Positions 58,271-64,000 of a stretch of 64,000 nucleotides of DNA are shown here, piece after piece (positions within the stretch are counted from its first letter, which is position 1; every line of letters begins with the position of its first letter). The translations under genes were made by a program, and so were the position numbers. The notes below the pieces were generated by a model. The model saw only the letters and a list, made by a program, of their open reading frames with translations. It searched no databases and was not told the DNA's origin. The stretch is from Hygrocybe punicea (taxonomy: Eukaryota; Basidiomycota; Agaricomycetes; Agaricales; Hygrophoraceae): positions 5,635,590-5,699,589 of the forward strand of contig OY744471.1 of NCBI GenBank assembly GCA_963556145.1, given 5' to 3'.

Positions 58271-58569
58271 TGGGAGGGGTGGCTGTGGGTGGCTGTTATG
58301 TCACAAGTAACTCTGGTGGTGGTGAGGGTCCAAATGACCATGTCGACCATGTTTGGGCAGGAGAGACGGTTGCGGCACAGAGAGTCACAGGAAGTAGACG
58401 AGAGGAGCCACAGGAGGAGCCAGACGAGGAGTTGGAGAAGCTCATCATCGGGATATCTGTGGATATCTGTGACCTCACATCCATATCCATATATATCCAT
58501 CCACTTATGTCATCTGTGGATGTTCATCCGGATGACCGGCATCCATGGTAGTCCCTAATTCTTGAAAAG

Positions 58570-60572
58570 GTCCCTGTCATCATCTGAGGTTGCTTGGCAC
58601 AAAACCCGGGGCTGACTGGGGTTTATCCGCGAGCAGCCTTTAAACGACGATTTGGCTTGGGGAACGGCAGCAACAGCTCATGCCATTTCTTGGACACATG
58701 TAGACGATGATGGCTTTGGCACGGTGGTTATTGTCAGGACTGGCGCAAAGTACTGGGTCCTCATGAGGCCTCGAAGGGATGCCAAATGGGATGGCAAGGC
58801 TGGCAATCTTGCCACTAACAAGGCTGGCAATCTTGCCACTAACAAGGCCTATCCTCAGGAGTGGGAGCTGAGAAAACATAGTGGGAAAGGCTTGTGGGAA
58901 GCAGAAGGATTACTGCTCACCAAGGGTTCCATGCTGTAAGTGGGAATATATCTGTGACCACTGAGATGTGTGCTGAAACACACAGTTACATGAGGCCGTG
59001 CACCCCGCATTATGTCCTCAGTGTAGAGCACTCCATTGTCAATGGGCATCATCTCTATGCGACGTCAACTATATGGGATACCTGTTATGGGATTATCCCT
59101 ACTTTTGTGATGAGTAATACCATCACAAAGGCGGAGCATAATGTGACACGTACATTTCTCTGCTGACTTCTCACCATGTGGATTGAGTACTTCATGGGCA
59201 ACCACGAATCATCATGTGAGCTACTTTGGGCGATGTTTACAAACTCCGGAAGATTAAAATGCTCACTGCACAGCTACTGTCTTCACCAAGTCTCATATGC
59301 CCAAGATCGAAACCGAAGACGGCTTCCTCGACCTTGTGATTGTGGGAAACCTGATCGAGCTTGCTGATATCATCAACAGGACGTCCTACAACCATACCAT
59401 ATCGGCTGAAATTCGTGAGGAACAGAATATCGCACGATGCAGATATAGACATTTCCAAATCGAAGTCTTTTGGAACTATCTGCTGTGATTGTTGGGTATA
59501 AATGGGACAAGGATGGGATTGTGATGGCACCAGCACATTGCACAGCGAAAGCCATTGAGTCAGCGGTCTGCCAACATTTCAAAACTATTGGCCAGATTTT
59601 GTGCCAAAGCTGAATGAGCTTCTTCAGACCCCACCATCGGAATTCTTCTGGACCGGCCCAAAAATACACATTCAGACCCGTCCGGTAGAACCCATCAGTC
59701 CCATTCTTGTTGAATGCTTAGATTTTCCACCTCATCCAATTCTGCTAGTCAATGCAACTACCGGTGAAGGTGAGGTACAGGATAACACAGATACATGGGA
59801 CAAGGGGAAAGACAATGAGCACGACAAAGGGAAGGGCACCGATGGTGAGGAAGAGGTGGATGATCCATTTAGGAAGGTGGGAAATTCAGTGGATGCAGGT
59901 GTGGAGGACGTGGCCATCAAGGAGAACCAGGATCCACCTCCAATGGTTGGATGTTCAAACAACATGGCTGTTGACGCTGAGAGGGAAGAGGATCCACCTG
60001 TAACGGTGGGAAATTCAGCTGATGTGGCTGGGGAAGATGTGGGAGAAGAAATGGACATGGCTGGCCTGGATGAGGAGGATCCACCTGAGCAGGTAGGAAA
60101 TTCAAATGATGGAGCTTGGTGGTATGAGGACAGTCTGATCGGGCCGCTGGATATGTCAAATGAGGAAGATGTGGATGGTGACGAGGGGAAGCAGCAGGAG
60201 AAGAAGGGGGGGGAGCAGGGGGAGGAGAGGGAGGAGCAGGGCAAGTGGAAGGAGGAGGGGGAGCTGCAGGAGGAGGGGGAGGGGGAGGGGGAGGGGGAGG
60301 TGCAGGAGGAGGAGGACGAGGTGAATGGTGATGGGGCACAGGAGGAGGACGAAGAGGAGGAGGAACCAACTGAGAAGGTGGGGAAGTCAAACGACCAGAG
60401 TGTGGACAGTGAGGAGGGAGAGGATGACGATCAAATGGACATCTCATCTGGCAGTGAAGCAGTGTATAGTGATTTTGCTGGATCACCCCATCCCCCCACA
60501 CCCCCTGTGAATTGTCATTGGAGGGAAGACTCAGGTACAATAAATTGCCTCACCAGCATGTATATACACTGA
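58570..60572 (+). pseudogene. JmjC gene copy 2, 3' part, with acidic repeat tail
   Basis: From the acceptor at 58569 the frame reads QSLSSSEVAWHKTRG, matching copy 1, then a TGA (58613), LGF, WGTAATAHAISWTHVDDDGF (HxD), a 24-bp tandem duplication (AGNLATNK twice, 58797-58844), an intron at about 58939-58980, YMRPCTPHYVLSVEHSI (second His) and GHHLYATSTIWDTCYG. Further stops follow before KIETEDGFLDLVIVGNLIEL. PSEFFWTGPKIHIQTRP aligns with copy 1's C-terminus, but here a 300-residue acidic tail is added with five DPPxxVGNS-type repeats, ending near SPHPPTPPVN. HxD and distal His are kept although the frame is broken. Confidence 0.6.
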
Positions 60573-60799
60573 TATCATCATTCACACAGATTTACCAATA
60601 CCTTCCACAGACCTGAAACGCTGTCGTAAATAGCCAGGAGGATCTTCCTACTGCTTCCTACTCATGTATATTCCTGACATTGCAATGCCTCATCTGCCTT
60701 CTCTGCCAAATGTTGAATCTATTCTTCATAAGCACCGAACTATTAATAGGTATGGGTAGAGTCTCAAGTTGTTATGTCATGTTGGGGGCCGTGGCATAC

Positions 60800-60867
60800 G
60801 TGACATGTCACAAGTGTTATGTCATGTTTGGACGGCCCAATATGACATAACACTTGTGACATGTCAC
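60800..60867. repeat. perfect 26-bp inverted repeat
   Basis: GTGACATGTCACAAGTGTTA plus TGTCAT (60800-60825) is exactly complementary to 60842-60867, with a 16-nt spacer. Part of the arm repeats upstream (GTTATGTCATGTTGGGGGC). It lies just past the end of JmjC copy 2 and could be a transcript hairpin or MITE core. Confidence 0.75.
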
Positions 60868-60906
60868 TTTGGGATGTTTTGACACATAATACTATATTTT
60901 TTTATT

Positions 60907-63298
60907 TTATTTGTTCAATACATGAAGCTTATTTGCCATGTGTAGATCGTCGCAAAGGTTGACTGCTGTTGGTAATGTAAATTGTGAGCAGCATCCCCAC
61001 CTTTGAAACAGGACAGCTTTACCTGGCATTTTTACCGGCATTTCTTGAGCTGTCCAACTTCCCTGGGCATCGTTGTTGTTGAACATCCCTGTCCCGTGTT
61101 TCTTTTTCCTCCCTCTCCCACACCTCTTGTGCCTCCCTCTCCCGCACCTCTTGTGCCTCCCTCTCCTGGGCCTCTTGTGTCTCCCTTTCCTCTCTCTCCT
61201 GTGCCTCTTGTGCCTCCCTCTCCTGGGCTTCTCGTACCTGTTTCTTCCTGGCCTCTTCCTGGGCCTTTCGTGCCTCCCTCTCCTGGGCCTCTCGTGCCTC
61301 CCTCTCCTCCCTCTCCCACGCATCTAGTGCCTCCCTCCCCTGAGCCTCTCATGCCTCCCTTTCCTCCCTCTCCCACACCTCTCTTGCCTCCCTCTCCTGG
61401 GCTTCTTGTACCTGTTTCTTCCTGGCCTCCTCCTGGGCCTTTTGTGCCTCCCTTCTCTGGGCCTCTCGCCTCTCCCTCTCTTGTACTTCTTGTAACTCTG
61501 TTGTCACCTCTCGTTCCTGTGCCAGTAACCATTCTGCTTGCTCCTTTTGCTTCACTTGTCTCTCCATTTTCTTTTCGTCCACAGAAGCTTTGATGTCAAT
61601 GTATTGTCATCCATCTCACTGTCACCACCATGCCCATCAAGGCTACCACTGCTTGCACTCTCGTCACTCCAACTATCGTCACCCTCTTCGCTACTGACTG
61701 CTTTTTGCTTGCCCTTGCTGGAATTGGCAGCATTTTGCATTTTCTTCTTGGGGTGGACTTTATTTAATGGTGGAACATTCGATTTGGATCTATGGGCTCC
61801 CATAGCGCTCGATTCTGCTGGGATAGATGTGGTTTCCCTACTGGAGTTTGACGGCACAGAACAATCGGTCCTGGCCAAAGCGGCGGCAGCATGGAACTTC
61901 TTTTTTTGGATGAATGCATTTGGTGCTCTCTGGTCAGTCTTCAGGACGGTTTTAAATCGGAAGGGTTTTTCACCGAGTTTCTGCCATTGCAACCAAAATT
62001 GGTGGACTGTCCGAAGTTCATCGAGTTTCATTTTCCATGGTTCCTTTAGTTCTACGTGAGGGGGAAAGTAGATGTCCTCCATGTATTGGTTTTGATTTTG
62101 TCCAATTTTGCCCCATGGAACAGCGATGATGCTGTTGTTGCACATCCGACCTTCATATGAATATGAGTACAGTAAGCTTGGCCAATGCTGAAGTACGTAC
62201 GATAGGACATGGTCACCAGTGATCTAAACATGTTTCTTATGTTGACCAATGACATATTTGTAACATTCGGTACCATAGGAAAACCGTCCTCATCGATCTC
62301 AAGCTTGAATGGCAGGCTTTTGTCATATCTGGTCGTTGGACCGCCATCGTGGTCTTCACTGTCGGTCTCCGCTCCATGGGATTCCTCTGGAACACATTAC
62401 ATAGGACATATGGAAAAATGGCTGATCGTACCATCATGATTAAAGAGGGAACCCAAATGTTCATCCCGTTTGGTCCAAATGTCATCCCCGTTATTTTTTA
62501 AGATGCCGATGAACTTCTTGTGTACTGGGGCCGGTGTCTCAAACCTCACAGGAAGTAAAGATAAGTACGTGATTGACACCAAGCAGGAATCAACACACTT
62601 TCCTTTGGTCACAGTCCCATCTTTGTCTTCATATCCAACCCACATAAATATTTTCACTCCCATCTGCTCATCTATGTCCTTCATAAACTTCATCGCTGTC
62701 TTACCAAAATCTTTTGCTGCTCGGCTGGATAAGGTACAAGATTAGCATCATGCAGGCTAAAGAAGATGATTAGTACCGTCTTTTGACTTCCAGGGGTGGA
62801 CCTTGCTGGTTCCAGGCCTCTGCAAGAGCTTCAAATTCTTGTTTTTTTGCTTCCGTCAAGGAACGGTAAATATCACTCCAGGCTTTGCCATAGTACTTGA
62901 TGTAGCCTGGCTTTCCTCTGGTTTCACCAGACAGCTCCACCGTCCTAGCGTTGATTTCCTTGGTCATTTTTTCTCTGGTAACCAACCTTGCATTCCACTT
63001 CCTTGTATATTTGGAGCATCCTCCGTGTCACTCTCCAATTTTGACCGATGATTGTGGTACCAAGTTTGAATTTTCTGAATTTATGGTATAATGCTGTTAG
63101 GTTGATCTGAAGGGTAGTATTAGAATATACCGACCTTTTGCATATTTGGGGGCCATGGTGTATTGGTTTGTTGTGCCGATTGTTTTAAAAGTTTCCTGAT
63201 TCCTTCAGGACGTGAATACGATCTTCACCAGTGGATCTCCTAAAATCGGGATAACCGTCTTCAAGGATCTTAGTAAATTCTGGGGTGATCCACTTCAT
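60907..63298 (-). pseudogene. HMG-like accessory protein, copy 2 (right)
   Basis: The ATG at 63298 (MKWITPEFTKILEDGYPDF) starts a multi-exon gene. FRKFKLGTTIIGQNWRVTRR and the HMG-box-like KPGYIKYYGKAWSDIYRSLT..KQEFEALAEAWN follow, then AMKFMKDIDEQMGVKIFMW, LPFKLEIDEDGFPMVPN, AVPWGKIGQNQNQYMEDIYF with LDELRTVHQFWLQWQKLG, a basic and Ser-rich linker (KVHPKKKMQNAANSSKGKQK), and a long coiled coil of REAQEREAREAQ type (61100-61580). The coiled coil is coded by a CCTCTCCTGGGCCTCTCGTG tandem repeat and has one TGA in place of Arg. Blocks match the copy at 28-30 kb. I infer a chromatin-associated accessory protein of KDZ-type elements. Confidence 0.5.
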
Positions 63299-63659
63299 TT
63301 AGGCAAATAGTGAGGAGAATGAAGGCAGATGTCTTTGTCTGGAACAAAGGAATAATGCCTCATGTTTAACATGATGTGATGAGAAATCACGTGATGTACA
63401 GCAATGTGGATTACAAATAGATGACACAAGGGATTGCAAGTTTGCCTAGGATGTGATTAGTAGAATATGATGAATATTGAATATTGATAAATTCCAGAAC
63501 AAAGGGATAGAGGAGCAAGTACAAAATTGGTGGAACATGGCAAGTGGTGGGTAAGATTGCAAAGATGTAATGTGTAAGATTGCAAAGATGTAAGGTGGGT
63601 ATGTTCAGAGATGCAGGAATGAACAGATATAAACCACCTGTTGCATGTGTGGCAACACT
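63299..63659. other. no gene; short of the right inverted end
   Basis: AT-rich sequence with two copies of GGTAAGATTGCAAAGATGTAA-like words (63549-63595). No coding frame was recognised. Confidence 0.4.
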
Positions 63660-64000
63660 GTTCTATGGCCAACTGAAATGCCCAGACCCATCGGCCAATC
63701 CATGTTCCATGGCAAACCGACATACCCAGACCAGTCGGCCAACCCATGTTCCATGGCCAGCCAAAAACCCCAGACCGGTTGGCCAATCCATGTTCCATGG
63801 CCAGCCAAAATACCCAGGCTGGTTGGCCAATCCACCTTTCATGGCCAGCCAAAATACCCACACTGGTTGGCCAATCCATGTTCCATGGCCAGCCAATATA
63901 TCCGTCTGCTTCAGCCAACTCATGTCCGCCAGAACATGGACCCCTCGGCCAAGCCATCTGCCCTGGAGAAAGATATTGGTTGGCTGAGTTTGGCTGGCCC
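63660..64000. repeat. right inverted end of the giant element with 44-bp subterminal repeats
   Basis: About five and a half 44-bp units (GGCCAATCCATGTTCCATGG then CCAGCCAAAATACCCAG..GGTT) run from about 63692 to 63905. The outer 95 bp to the window edge match the left end (34187-34280) in inverse orientation. Confidence 0.8.

Larger units (their letters stand above)
52018..58557 (-). mobile_element. complete hAT transposon inserted in an intron of JmjC copy 2
   Basis: The left end ACTGCCATGGATGCATCCGG and the reverse complement of the right end, ACTACCATGGATGCCGG, followed by TCATCCGGATGAACATCC, form imperfect inverted repeats; the right end finishes TAGGGAC on that strand. Flanks ATTCGTAA (52010-52017) and ATTCTTGA (58558-58565) match 6 of 8. 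A multi-exon hAT transposase on the minus strand occupies 53.26-56.24 kb. Two smaller elements are nested in it. Confidence 0.7.
34118..64000. mobile_element. giant KDZ-type DNA transposon with chromatin-protein cargo (~30 kb, right end just outside window)
   Basis: Sequence 34187-34400 and the reverse complement of 64000-63660 match over more than 100 bp at roughly 90% (GGGCCAGCCAA.CTC.GCCAAC, AATATCTTTCTCCAGGGCAG, ATGGCTTGGCCGAGGGGTC), followed on both sides by 44-bp repeats. Immediately inside the left end is a KDZ transposase (-). The left junction cuts a CxC5 gene. Because about 70 bp of left-end sequence precede the matched part, the right end should lie 50-90 bp beyond the window. Cargo: Ulp1-like, TET/JBP-like, JmjC and HMG-like genes. 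KDZ elements and their association with TET/JBP genes are established; this particular cargo set is inferred. Confidence 0.6.

Noticed and set aside
56342..58300. Gly/Trp-rich and Pro/His-rich frames in the GGT-rich region
   Set aside because: They follow the 105-130-bp minisatellite and alternate strands without a start or domain.
59732..60540. Ser/Pro-rich minus-strand frames opposite the acidic JmjC tail
   Set aside because: Complement of a Glu/Gly-rich coding repeat; composition explains the lack of stops.
13900..63300. TGA recoding (for example Trp or Sec) as an explanation for the many in-frame TGAs
   Set aside because: The expected residue is mostly Arg, TAG and TAA stops also occur, and the intact JmjC gene ends in a normal TGA; CpG decay is simpler.

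Overview
The window reads as a transposon-dense piece of a basidiomycete (probably Agaricomycetes) nuclear genome. Genes are cut by roughly 40-60 bp GT..AG introns with CTAAC/CTGAC branch-like motifs. The recognisable families (KDZ transposases with CxC cysteine clusters, TET/JBP dioxygenases, expanded JmjC proteins, PIF/Harbinger and hAT transposases) are those known to be expanded in mushroom-forming fungi. No rRNA, tRNA, CRISPR array or bacterial-type operon was seen. All family names rest on recognising motifs by eye; no database search was possible.

Layout, left part. 0.19-1.4 kb: a non-autonomous hAT-type element with an exact 8-bp target duplication. 3.2-3.95 kb: a ~150-bp minisatellite. 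6.4-7.4 kb: a P-loop-type gene fragment. 8.75-9.2 kb: a small coiled-coil gene (-). 9.36-13.5 kb: an apparently intact multi-exon JmjC gene (+). 13.9-17.3 kb: a decayed PIF/Harbinger element whose Myb-like gene is interrupted by an 844-bp near-perfect palindrome. 17.6-22.5 kb (-): a basidiomycete gene of unknown function split by a small LTR element (18.62-21.06 kb). 23.5-34.1 kb: accessory genes of the kind that accompany KDZ elements, ending in a CxC5-type gene cut off at about 34.12 kb.

Layout, right part. From about 34.12 kb to the window edge I infer one giant KDZ-type DNA transposon of about 30 kb. Matching inverted ends with 44-bp subterminal repeats lie at 34.19-34.4 kb and 63.66-64.0 kb. 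Inside are, in order: a KDZ transposase (-), an Ulp1/SUMO-protease-like gene (-), a TET/JBP 5-methylcytosine-oxidase-like gene (+), a nest of two LTR elements without pol (45.4-49.5 kb), a second JmjC gene (+, 49.8-60.6 kb), and an HMG-like accessory gene (-). The second JmjC gene has one intron inflated to 6.6 kb by a complete hAT transposon, which itself contains a mariner-type MITE and another hAT-type non-autonomous element.

The cargo (DNA-demethylation-type oxidase, histone-demethylase-type oxygenase, SUMO protease, HMG-like protein) looks like a set of chromatin-acting proteins carried by one transposon. Most copies are decayed. Many of the disabling stops are TGA where CGA (Arg) is expected, as deamination of methylated CpG would produce. 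The JmjC gene at 9.4-13.5 kb is the one large gene that splices cleanly, by hand, into a 1153-codon frame.
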